DNA from: Hyaloperonospora brassicae
Lineage: Eukaryota; Oomycota; Peronosporomycetes; Peronosporales; Peronosporaceae
Assembly (NCBI GenBank): GCA_947650285.1
Contig: CANTFL010000479.1
Coordinates: 82,447-146,446, forward strand
DNA: 64,000 bases
Direction: 5' to 3'
Shown one piece after another: positions 14,836 through 24,366 of the stretch; the stretch's first letter is position 1, and each line of letters opens with the position of its first letter. The notes under the pieces are model-generated. The model did not search any database, had not been told where the DNA came from, and saw only the letters and a list, made by a program, of their open reading frames with translations. A program made the translations under genes and the position numbers.

Positions 14836-17800
14836 CTAGTCGATTCCTGGTGTCAATGTACTTGATCGTGATCGTCCCGCGCTCCACATTCTCTCAAATG
14901 AAGTGATGACAACTGTCCACGTCGTTCGGGCATGGTAGCCAGCGTTCTGCGCCAGAGCGATCACGACCTGGTTGTCTTCCCAGATTGTCGTAGCTCTCTG
15001 GTGAATCCTTCCCATGTATGTTAGCATTGCACGTGTTCACAGCACTTTTATAACGCACTGGCTCAAAGCCATGTACTCAGCTCCGCAGATATGAGTGCTA
15101 CCGTCTTCTGGAACTTTGACTTAAACACCACCGGCGCATCCCCAATTATCGCCATGAAACCAGAGACGGAACGCCTGTCGTCAACGTTCATACCCCAATC
15201 TGCGTCCGAGCACGCTTTGAGCGTAACATTGTTTGTTCTACCTTGGTAGATGAAGCCGTGCTGACGTGTTGATTTCACCAATGAGTAGGTTTCGAAGAAG
15301 TCTATTCCGAACTTCTGCTTAAACCCTTGATCTACCAGCCGAGCCTTGTAGCGAACCACTCAACCGTTCTCGTCACAATTCTTGGCAAACACTCAACGGC
15401 ACTCAATCGGACGGGTAGCCGTTTCACATGGAACGAGAGTCCACGTATGGTTTTGATCCTGCGAGGGGAGTTACGCGTCCTTAGCCTAACGCCATTCAGC
15501 TGCTTCGTCACTAGCGAAAACTTCTGCATACGTGTTTGTTGTGTCTGGAACACCGTTGATACTCGCAGCATATGCCAAAACAGCCTCCACAAACAATCCT
15601 TCTTCGTCAGCCCTTGCACGCCTCGGCGAAGGCGCTCCATCACTCCATTTAGACAGCCGTTCGTCATCAGCGTCCACACCGTCCTCAAGCAGAAATACTG
15701 GCTCTCTCGAACGCCTCAAGCGTGCCGCCTCGGGGTGGAACACCACGCGATCTTCATTGTACGTTGGTGGTGGCGGATGAAACGCAGCAAATTCAGCCCA
15801 GTGTTAGCCGGTTCAAATAAAGGCAGTTGGGATTGGAGAGAATCGTTCTCAGGTTCCACGTCGTCTCATCTCCACATCCGGAACAGGTTCCTCGGCAAGT
15901 TCCATGGGTTCGTCCATGCTCGGATGACGTTCCTCAGGTATGGGAACGGTCCTGTCATCACGCTCCGTAAATATTTGAGTGACCATTCCAAGCTGCGATG
16001 ACTGCGTGTCATATACACCGCCCACCTCACGCTCGTCCAGCCTGACCGACCGTGACGTCTTGACCTTGGCATCGTTCAATTCAAACAAACGATACTCCTA
16101 TACGTTCTCGGCATACCCGAAGAACATACAGCGAGAACTCTTCGACTTGAGCTTCGTTCTCTAGTCATCGTCAATGTGAGCGTAACCCTGCGATCCGAAC
16201 ACGCGCAAGTGTTCTATGTGGGGCTTCACTTTGAACCTCAACTCGTACGGTGTCGAGTCCGCGTGTGCCGTGTTGCTGGAACAGTTGATAAGGTACGCTG
16301 CTGTATTTACAGCTTCAGCCCACGATTCTGTCGTTACAACCTTGTAGTGTAGCATGCTTCGTGCCTTCTCCATGATGGTACGATTCATACGTTCCGCCAC
16401 CTCATTCTGTTGAGGGCTATACGGAACGGTTCGTTGGTGCATGATACCGTTGCGGCGGCACATCTCATCCACCGTCTTGTTCACGAACTCCGTTCCATAG
16501 TTTGATCGCAGAAACTTCAAGCGTTCCCCCTATTGGTTTTCGTAGAACGCTTGGAGCTACTTCAGTTTGCCGGCCACCTTACTCTTCTTCTTCAGGAAGT
16601 ACGCTACTACATACCGTGAGTAGTCGTCCAAGAGTGTCAGCACATACTTTGCGCCACCCTTTGAGAGCGTTCTCATCGTGCCCATACATCTGTGCGTACC
16701 ACTTCCAACACATGCGCTGTATTCGTCACAGATCGTGACGGGAACGACGTATTTGTCTGCTTGCCTTTCATGCAGCCGTCACACAGCTTCTCGATACCTT
16801 GCTTCACCGCAGGTATGATGTTCGTGGAACGCTTTGGCTTGACCAGTGTATCCTTGCTTGGGTGTCCCATGCGAGCGTATTACAGCTCCCACTTACTATC
16901 GGGTCCTGAGTACTCCACAAACCGTGCTTCCTCTTACTGGCAGTCGAGCTGGAACGCCTTGCCCACCTTGTTCCCCATAGCAATTGCGCTGTTTGCACCC
17001 CGGATGATGCACGAGGAACGTTGGAACTTCACACTCAAGCCACGTTCAGCTAGTCTCCCAATCGACAAAGGATTCTGTCGAGTCCTGGGATGTACAAGAC
17101 GTCCATCATCTTGACGTGTCTGTCGTCGAGACCGGTCAACTTGAACGTTCCTCTTCCATGAACGCGTAATTTCTTGCCATCCGGTATAGTCACCTCGATG
17201 CCATCGTTTAAGGTCTCGTAGTAGAATAGTTCAGAACGATGCGGGGCCATGTGCGATGTAGCACCACTGTTGATCAACCATCCGTTTCGGCATTGTTCGC
17301 CGACGGCAAAAACAGCATCGTTCCCATTGCCGCCTTTCTGACTCGGACAGTCCCGATCTATGTGACCAACTTGGTCACATCCTAAGCAATTTCCCTTGAA
17401 ATCGCCGCCCTTCTTGTGTGGTACGTTTCCCTTTCGACTGTGTCCTCGATCGCCTTTAAACCTTCCAGCGTTCCCGGCACGGAACGCTTTCTCCATGATT
17501 TGTCCTTCTTCTCAAGCCGCTCGTACTCCTTGGGAAGCTTCTCCTTCACCTCAATCAGTGACGCATCCTTAGCGTTTTCCACAATCGATGCAATCATCTC
17601 GTACTCAGAAGGAAGACTGCTCAACAGCACAACAAGCTGTCGTGCCTCGTCGACGGGTCCCCCTAGTGCCTGCAACCCGACGACAAGCTCGTCGAACGCG
17701 TCCAGATGCTTGGCCATCGCCTTTCCGCTCTCCATCTTGATGCAGACGTCGTTTCATGGTGACACGGTTCTGGAACGTGGAACGATTCTAGAAGTCCCTT

Positions 17801-18052
17801 ATCGTCCCCCAGGCGTGCACGGCACGTGAAGCAGATCGAAAGTTTTTCTGATGCTGTAGTTCCACCCCTTGAGCGATGATCTCGAAGTGCCTTTGCGTCA
17901 ATGACAAGCCACGCCTCTGTGATCTCGTTCTCGGGCTTTACAACCTCAACATGCGCCAAAAGCCCCTTTCGGGCCAAGGTCATGCGCATGTTGTACTCCC
18001 AGTGATAGTAGTTCCCACTCCCCAGGAGGCCTTTGGCGCATTTGGAGGTCAT
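14836..18052 (-). pseudogene. Copia gag-pol polyprotein, inactivated
   Basis: Gag starts at 18052 (MTSKCAKGLLGSGNYYHWEY). After a frameshift comes the zinc knuckle CLGCDQVGHIDRDC at about 17370. The protease motif reads WLINSGAT, with Asn in place of the catalytic Asp. A gag-pre-integrase segment (GHPSKDTLV, then CDGCMKGKQ) and an integrase core follow. The integrase core reads RSNYGTEF where RSDNGTEF is expected, so its second acidic residue is also Asn, while the later NEVAERMNRT Glu remains. The RT begins RYKARLVDQGFKQKFGIDFF and then jumps to an RNase-H-like ACSDADWGMNVDDRRSVSGF, so the RT palm with YxDD is deleted. RNase H ends near 14836. Confidence 0.85.
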
Positions 18053-18093
18053 GTTTTGAACGTTACGGTCGGTAGCGTTGCGGCTGTTTGTCC

Positions 18094-18300
18094 TGTTGGA
18101 TTGAGGTTGTTGTTGGAGGAAAATGCCGAAGTGAGTAAATCTAAATTTACCGAAAACTACTCTCTGTTATCCTTCTTCCATTCAATGTCCTTCTAGAATC
18201 GTCTGCTTTCCAACCATAACATATTAGCCAATCAGGTGGCCGTATCTGAGGTTCAGGGTAACTGCTCGCACGGTCCCAAACCGTGCATGAGCGAGGCACA
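18094..18300 (-). repeat. 5' LTR of the Copia element
   Basis: Partner of 14522-14725. On the coding strand it starts TGTGCC at 18300 and ends CCAACA at 18094. The gag ATG follows 42 bases downstream at 18052. No clear tRNA primer-binding site could be identified after the LTR. Confidence 0.85.
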
Positions 18301-18303
18301 TGG

Positions 18304-19864
18304 CATCGACATCATTAATGAAATCGATTTTGTATTGGAGAAAGGCTGCGCGCAGGCCAGCTTCCGAGATCTTTCCCATGATGTCGGCAAACATACTACC
18401 AAAATGCATGTCAAATATCGCTCTCTCTTTTGCATGTTGTTGCTTGATACGAGCCAGCTGTCCATCGCAAGCTAGCTCTATAGCATTGTTGACAGACAAT
18501 ATATCGCCAGTCGATGATCCGATCCAGGGTTTCAGGGCAGCATACGTACTTTTAACGCGAGACGTGGTGACGTGTCCATAGTGCTGCTTGTTGCGGAGAA
18601 AACAGGTCACACATATCTCTCTCCAACACAGCAACGTTCCGCCGACATATCGAACGACCCGCGGATGCGATATACCCTAGCTCTCGCGCATATTTTCCGC
18701 CTATCTTTGAAAGTCTGTATTTGATCTTGTGACACTAAGATGTTCCAGGATTTGAGAAAGGCCTCACAATCTTCGTTTGTGGTGAAAGACTTCTTAGGCT
18801 TGGCAAGAATGTTCTTTGATATATGTCAGCGGAAAAGCAACCCGTTCACGTACGGAAATACTATGTCACTCGCGCGCATCAAAGCCATCTCTTGGTCTGC
18901 TAAAAATGTCTTAGGTATAATACTTACCTCGCAAAATTCCTGTTGCAGCTTCTGCATTGCCTAGACGTAGTTTGCCTCTCGATCTGCTTGCATAAGCAGT
19001 ATGACAGAGTAAAGGTATGGTCGGTGCTGGTAACTCCGACGATATGGAGCAATATGATTCCATACCTGTTGGTCTGTAAGTCCATCAGCCATACTATCCC
19101 GGCAGTGTATCTGGAACAAAATTCCTCGGCCGACGGAGATAAAAAAAGATGGGTCAGTTTTTGCCCATCTTCTTCGCGTGCAGTATGGTGATTTACGCCT
19201 GAAGCAACAAGTCCATCAAGCAGTGACCGAACTGGTGTTCTACCTTGTAACCTTACAGCGCGACCATTGTTACGGATGTTGTAAACATTCTGAGCGGTGG
19301 CATTTATGATGCTGTCGTTGTGGAGAGAAGAAACAATAGTAGCAGGTTTGACACCAGCACTGGTCGATAAGAGGACTCGCTCGCGAGCCTCTTCGTGTAA
19401 CGCGACCACTCGGATGTGCAGAGGCTTCATCAAACGCTTCATAATTGTGCTTCCCTCTAACGACTGTAACTTTCGAGAGCCTATCTATGCGTTAAATGAA
19501 AGCTTCAAAACGGCACATAGTGCTTCTACTAGCCCTTATGCGCTTGATCGTTCTGCGTTTTTGATTCTTCGTCAACAGCAACTGGCTTGTATCTATTTCC
19601 CTGTGAACGCCATATGAGTAATACGTTTGGTTGCACCATATTTCCTGTTACCCACCCTCTTGGTACGCTTGTTCGTTTGGACAAAGCCTTGAGCTCTTGC
19701 ATATTCATTAAGTGCCTTACGGGCTTGCTCCAGGGTATCGTATGTAGTTTTCTGGAGGTGGTAGCAAAGCCATATGATAATGACTGACTATGGTGTTTAA
19801 GCGCTGAAATAAGTTCTTCAATAGTTGAAAAAGTAGCGTGTGGGCGAAAGAAAAAAGGATGCAA
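18304..19864 (-). pseudogene. Mutator-like (MULE/FAR1-type) transposase, main body
   Basis: An N-terminal frame from 19864 (FSTIEELISALKHHSQSLSY then GFATTSRKLHT) resembles the FAR1-like DNA-binding region. The frame 19442-18924 contains the MULE DDE core start: VWLMDLQTNRYGIILLHIVG then VTSTDHTFTLSYC. The frame 18634-18304 contains HYGHVTTSRVKSTYAALKPW then IGSSTGDILSV, the conserved segment after the third acidic residue. Stops and frameshifts separate these blocks. Such enzymes cut and paste DNA with long terminal inverted repeats. The coding sequence is interrupted after INDVDA by the Copia element and resumes at 14521. Confidence 0.75.
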
Positions 19865-22700
19865 ATATTGTGATGGGATTGGCTGTCAGTATTGAGCAAT
19901 ATGACGCTTAATTATGACTTATCAAAAATATGAAAACTACATAAACCACCGTAACATGTAGGGGTGGGGGTGGCTAACGAAGATCGGGGGGGGGGTAATT
20001 AACGCTGCTCTTTTTGTTTTTCGATAATTTGGGGTATTTATTTCACTTTCGTGATAATATGGGCCATTTTTTTGTTTTCCCGTAAAATAAATAACCATCA
20101 AATGGCAAATATTATAGACACAATAAATATTGTTAATGCTCCACGAATTTACGCATGCCATGGTAAAAACGTCGTTGCTTCTATCAGCATTTAGCGTACG
20201 GTCAAGCACTTCCCAAATTCTCACGTGGCATTTCGACGTATAAGTCGCTGTACATAGAGAGTAGGCACTGTTTTGTGCAAATGTCCCCTCCTAAAATACC
20301 AACTCGAAGTAGTATGCTGTTAGTATGAGGAAAGCAAGACGCTGTGCAGTCTTGGTTTTCGATGTTGCTTCTACGTCGTCATTCCGATGAACATCACTGC
20401 CTAGTTATCTGTACTCTCGATCTTTCACTCTTCTGATCTGATTCAACTGCGACACTCGCCCTGGAAATGAGAACCACTTGCGAGCCCACAACATGCACTC
20501 TTGAGTGAGCTCGGGGCGCCACAAACAAAGGGCGCACGAAATCATGCAACCGGCATGGACATTTCTCACAACCAGATAACGAGTAATGTCCGCGATATGC
20601 ATAATTTTGCAATGCTTTTGGCGGGGTCGTCTCCGTCATAGATAAAGCTGCGTTACTTCGCACCGCCAACGATGTGGCTGCGTCAACTTAATATGACGTT
20701 TCTTCGAGACCGAGGCTAGTTCAGCTCGTATGCGTCGATCCCGCTTATTCATCGCATTCGAGAAAAAGCTGCGTCGCTCAAGGGTAACCGTTTGGCGCCT
20801 GATTCGATGGTATATTTGGACATGAGACGCACTCGATTTTGCGCGCTGTATTTTCTTGCCCCTGTTTGCCTAACCTGTTGCAAACACGCGTATTGTCCAA
20901 GCCGATTTATCGTTTTCGAGAGGGTACGAAAAAGGCGGGATATCAGAGAGCATCAGTGCAACATACGTGCAGAAAGTTTCGGAACTTCAGAGTGCTGTTT
21001 ACGTATCGAGCTTTGGGGAGAGCTTCGAAAACGAGTCCAGTCTCTTTGCGTCAACGTGGGATCTCCGCGCATTGCTGTTGGTCCAGTATTTCCAGTAAGG
21101 TTACCGAACGTGGAAGCCGACACGCAAGTGGTTTGGCGAAGCAGTTTATCTCCTACTAAACTCGAAGAATGTGCAAAATACTGCTTGAACACGATGAGAA
21201 GGGCCTTTGTCGTATGGAGCGAACTACAGCACCGTGGTGATTATGCAGAAGTCAACGATAAGCTTCGAAACGCGCCTTTCATCGCAGTGCGTCATGAGCA
21301 TCCGTTGATCGATGTGGTCGTTCTTGTCATGCAAAGCTCTGCTATTCCGAGCACCCAGTATCGTGACAAGAGAACGGCGACAGCCGCGGGACTAATCAGT
21401 CTCTATCGCACGATCTCTATGACAGCGAACGATATATGAGACCGTAGCGGCTTTCGTGCACGTGATCACCGTAAACTGACGGGACGTTTCTCAGCTCCAT
21501 GCAAAGTCTGTGCTGGCAGCTTGGCGCCCCGCACATGGCTATCTAGCTCCTGGACTGCTTGTACCCGTGACGTGCGTGGACCGATGTTGCAGCTGTAAGT
21601 ATGGGGTGTGGAACGACAGGACGCTTTGCTGCACACCGCTGTGTAGAGGCGTGCGGTCCAGTCTTTACTGCGCACAGACATCAAGCTGTAACGCAAGCCA
21701 CGTAGCAGGCGATGTCATTCATTGCAGCTTTACTGCACATGGGATAGTGCCTTTCTTTATCAGAAAAACAACTCGATGGGTTCACGGCGCAGCCGGCTGC
21801 TTCAACATCGGCGCAATCCCTTCACCTTTTCTGCAAACGCGATCGCATTTGGTATGCGTAAGCATTGCCTCGCGCAGAGAGCAGCACAGGATTCCTTCTC
21901 ATTTCGTTAGCTCGCCGTAGTCGATGAACGTGAAGCTATGACGCCTTTATGTGCAGGCAAAAGCGACGCTTGTGAAGCTGCCGGCCGAGTCGCACGCTGA
22001 GCCTCCCGAGCATCTCGAAAGCTCAGCTCATACCTCTATTGACTACCTTTGCATTGTAATGTAAGAATGATCGACTCGTTCGTTGTTCCATCGAGCTGCG
22101 AGATACTGTGGTACGTCCCAGAGCGCTTTCGTCGTTCGTCAACGTGCTGTCTGATGCTCACTGAAAGGCGGCGCGAGTGTACCCTACGCTCGCTACAAAA
22201 GCAGGAAGGCGCACGAAAGGTGTCAGCCTCGAAACTCGTGCGTCGGCCGACTGCCAATAACAGTGTCGTTACCGTCAGCACTGCACTTCGATGTCGGCTC
22301 GGGGCAGTAATTGTTTTCTATACTTCACGCGCTGGTTACTCACGCGCGTTTCGACAACGATCCATCTCCAAGGGAGAAGCAGCTGCCCGTCGGCACCCAC
22401 TGCCCGATCGCACACGTCCAGAGTGGCCAGACGCTGCCGTCCGCTCGCCTTCTCTAGTCAAGTAAAGACGCGCTGCTCACGCGCTTTGCTCGCGTAACTG
22501 CAACGCCACACACCTCCCAGTCAATCGTTTCAACCCGTTCTTGTCGCCAAGAACAACGCCATCCGCCCGCAATATCCCACCGCCAGCCCCTCTGCACGTC
22601 TCACCCCTTGTCCCGTCCTTCCTTCCTCCCTCCTTCCTTCCTCCACTCCACTCCCTTCTCCTTTCATTCATTCTCGCTTCTCCCTCGTCCCGCTACGGTC
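19865..22700. other. Region without a recognisable gene upstream of the FYVE gene
   Basis: G-rich and poly-T stretches lie at about 19960-20060. Several frames of 60-215 codons exist on both strands (for example 20792-21439 and 21510-21920), but the longer ones begin at TTG rather than ATG, switch frame between strands and match no family I know. They may be remnants of a decayed gene. The final 100 bases are C/T-rich, as expected of the 5' UTR of the next gene. Confidence 0.4.
22661..22680 (+). promoter_or_regulatory. Possible initiator of the ankyrin-FYVE gene
   Basis: CTTTCATTCATTCTCGCTTC contains two overlapping matches to the oomycete initiator YTCANTYY, 20-40 bases upstream of the ATG, inside a long pyrimidine-rich tract (22610-22690). 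Pattern match only. Confidence 0.3.
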
Positions 22701-24128
22701 ATGTTAGCCACCGAAGTAGCCGCCACCGACGACGACAACAGCCATTGCCTCCATGTCTCGAAGCAGCCGTTGACCCCTCGCGCCGCCTACCTCTCTGCTG
22801 CGCCAGAGCAGAGCACCGGCAGCAGTACTAGTCACAGCAGTGACGGCAGCTTCCACTCGGATCGCCTCGCGACCGACGAACCGTCCGACGTAACGTTCGA
22901 CGCGCCGCTCTCGTCCCCACTCGTCCCCCATGACGAGCTCCCACTGCAGCTCCGTAGCAGCAGTCGCTCGTTCGACGCCCCACTAGACCTTCCGCTGCTC
23001 CACCCAACAAGAGACAGCACCTCCTTTCGCGACAGCCTCATGCCGCGCAATGGCTTTGGCGAGTCCAACAACAACAATAGCGCCGGCGGACGGCCGACCG
23101 AACTCGGCAACGCGCTCATGCGCCTCGACGACCACTACCGTCGCGCTCACCTCACGAGCGCGCGGCTGTCGGCCTCTACCTCCACCACCTCAAAAACCGC
23201 TTCGCACGGCCTCCCGCCGCTGCTCGAGGCCGCTAAAGCCGGCGACATTGTCCTCGTGAACGCCCTCGTGATCCAGGCGGGCACGGACCTCCTCCGGCGC
23301 GACCCCGTGTTCGGCCAGACGGCGCTGCACTTTGCCATCCGCGGCGGCCACCTGAACGTCGTGCAGGCGCTGCTCATGCCGCAGCTGCGCGACTCGATCG
23401 TCAACATCGCCGACACGCGGCGCAACACGGCGCTGCACTTGGCGGCCGCGAAATCGCGTCGCATGACGCGCGTGCTGCTCGCGGCGGGGGCCGACGTCCA
23501 CGGACTGAACCTGCGGAACCAGACGGCGCTGGGCGTGCACCTCTTGACCGCCACGCGGGACGACCCGACGATGACAGAGCTACTGCTGCAGCACAAGGCG
23601 AGCGCCAATGCGCCGGTCGACCAGTCGACGATGCTGCACGTTGCGCTGGACAAGGGACTGCTCGAGATCGCGCTGCGGCTCGTGCGCTACGGCGCGCGCT
23701 TGGACCAGAAGGACGAGGCCGGCAAGACCGTGTTCGACAAAGTGGGCGTGGCGCAGCTCCGGACGCTCGTGGCGCAAGTTGCCCATGCGCCCACGTGGGT
23801 CGCGGACAAGGACCGTCTCGAGTGCATGGCCTGTCGCAAGACGTTTGGCGCGCTGGCCACGCGGCGCCACCACTGCCGCCTGTGCGGCCGCGTGCTGTGC
23901 GCGGGCTGCTCGTCGGCTCACGTGCGCGTGGAGCAGCTGCCGTTCGCGGTAAACAGCGGCCGACGTGGGACGAAAAAGGGCAAAGCGGCAAAGGCGTCGA
24001 CGCGTGCGCGGACGTGTTTCATGTGCTATGACATTTGCATGGACCGAGCAGTGGTGCCGTCGGTGGACGAAGGCAGAGGCGGACCTGAAGCAGAGCGAGA
24101 ACGGGCCGAGTTGACCAAACGCGCGTGA
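22701..24128 (+). CDS. Ankyrin-repeat protein with C-terminal FYVE zinc finger
   Basis: 475 residues, single exon. The first in-frame ATG (22701) follows a pyrimidine tract; the frame is open further upstream but only with a TTG. Residues 1-165 are Ser/Pro-rich and look disordered. Residues about 168-360 hold ankyrin repeats (GQTALHFAIRGGHLNVVQAL; NTALHLAAAKSRRMTRVLLA). Residues about 365-450 form a FYVE finger: WVADKD (the WxxD motif), CMAC, RRHHCRLCGRVLC, CAGC, and a final CFMC after a basic insert. FYVE domains bind phosphatidylinositol-3-phosphate on endosomes, so a role as an endosomal adaptor is inferred. Combinations of ankyrin repeats and FYVE fingers are common in oomycetes. All eight zinc ligands and the basic RRHHCR patch are present. 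The partner is unknown. Confidence 0.93.
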   Translation: MLATEVAATDDDNSHCLHVSKQPLTPRAAYLSAAPEQSTGSSTSHSSDGSFHSDRLATDEPSDVTFDAPLSSPLVPHDELPLQLRSSSRSFDAPLDLPLLHPTRDSTSFRDSLMPRNGFGESNNNNSAGGRPTELGNALMRLDDHYRRAHLTSARLSASTSTTSKTASHGLPPLLEAAKAGDIVLVNALVIQAGTDLLRRDPVFGQTALHFAIRGGHLNVVQALLMPQLRDSIVNIADTRRNTALHLAAAKSRRMTRVLLAAGADVHGLNLRNQTALGVHLLTATRDDPTMTELLLQHKASANAPVDQSTMLHVALDKGLLEIALRLVRYGARLDQKDEAGKTVFDKVGVAQLRTLVAQVAHAPTWVADKDRLECMACRKTFGALATRRHHCRLCGRVLCAGCSSAHVRVEQLPFAVNSGRRGTKKGKAAKASTRARTCFMCYDICMDRAVVPSVDEGRGGPEAERERAELTKRA

Positions 24129-24301
24129 GCTGTTTGTTGCTGCCGCTGGTGGTCGTGGCGGCTCTGCTCGTGCTCGACGCTCTGAGTTCGTCGACGCGTG
24201 TGGCCGGACGTCGTGAGGTTCGAAGGAGGCGCTCGACGCTTTGTCGTTGACGAGTGGGCTCTCTCAGACGCATGGGAGACGCTGGAGGAACGTGCCGTTG
24301 G

Positions 24302-24362
<61 letters not shown>
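24302..24362. repeat. (TC)n dinucleotide microsatellite
   Basis: About 60 bases of almost perfect CT repeats, roughly 170 bases after the stop of the ankyrin-FYVE gene. Open frames here are repeat artefacts. Confidence 0.97.

Positions 24363-24366
<4 letters not shown>

Larger units (their letters stand above)
14522..18300 (-). mobile_element. Ty1/Copia-type LTR retrotransposon, decayed, nested in a MULE
   Basis: Bounded by two related LTRs (14522-14725 and 18094-18300). The coding order on the minus strand is gag, protease, integrase, reverse transcriptase/RNase H, the Copia order. A purine-rich tract (GGTGAGTGGAAGTG on the minus strand) sits just before the 3' LTR. LTR ends read TGTGCC...CCAACA on the coding strand. 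The element interrupts a transposase gene. A 17-base flank with one mismatch is present at both ends (14505-14521 and 18301-18317), far longer than the 4-6 bases usual for Copia. Confidence 0.9.

Noticed and set aside
18924..19442. Stand-alone host gene for a FAR1-like transcription factor
   Set aside because: The frame is broken on both sides, and the conserved blocks continue on the same strand as one MULE transposase.
20792..21920. ORFs of 215 and 136 codons as host genes
   Set aside because: The longer frame starts at TTG; neither has splice-consistent extensions or motifs. Possibly a dead gene, not annotated as coding.
22608..22700. Upstream extension of the ankyrin-FYVE protein
   Set aside because: It starts at TTG and translates a pyrimidine-rich tract (Pro/Ser/Phe/Leu); the ATG at 22701 is the better start.
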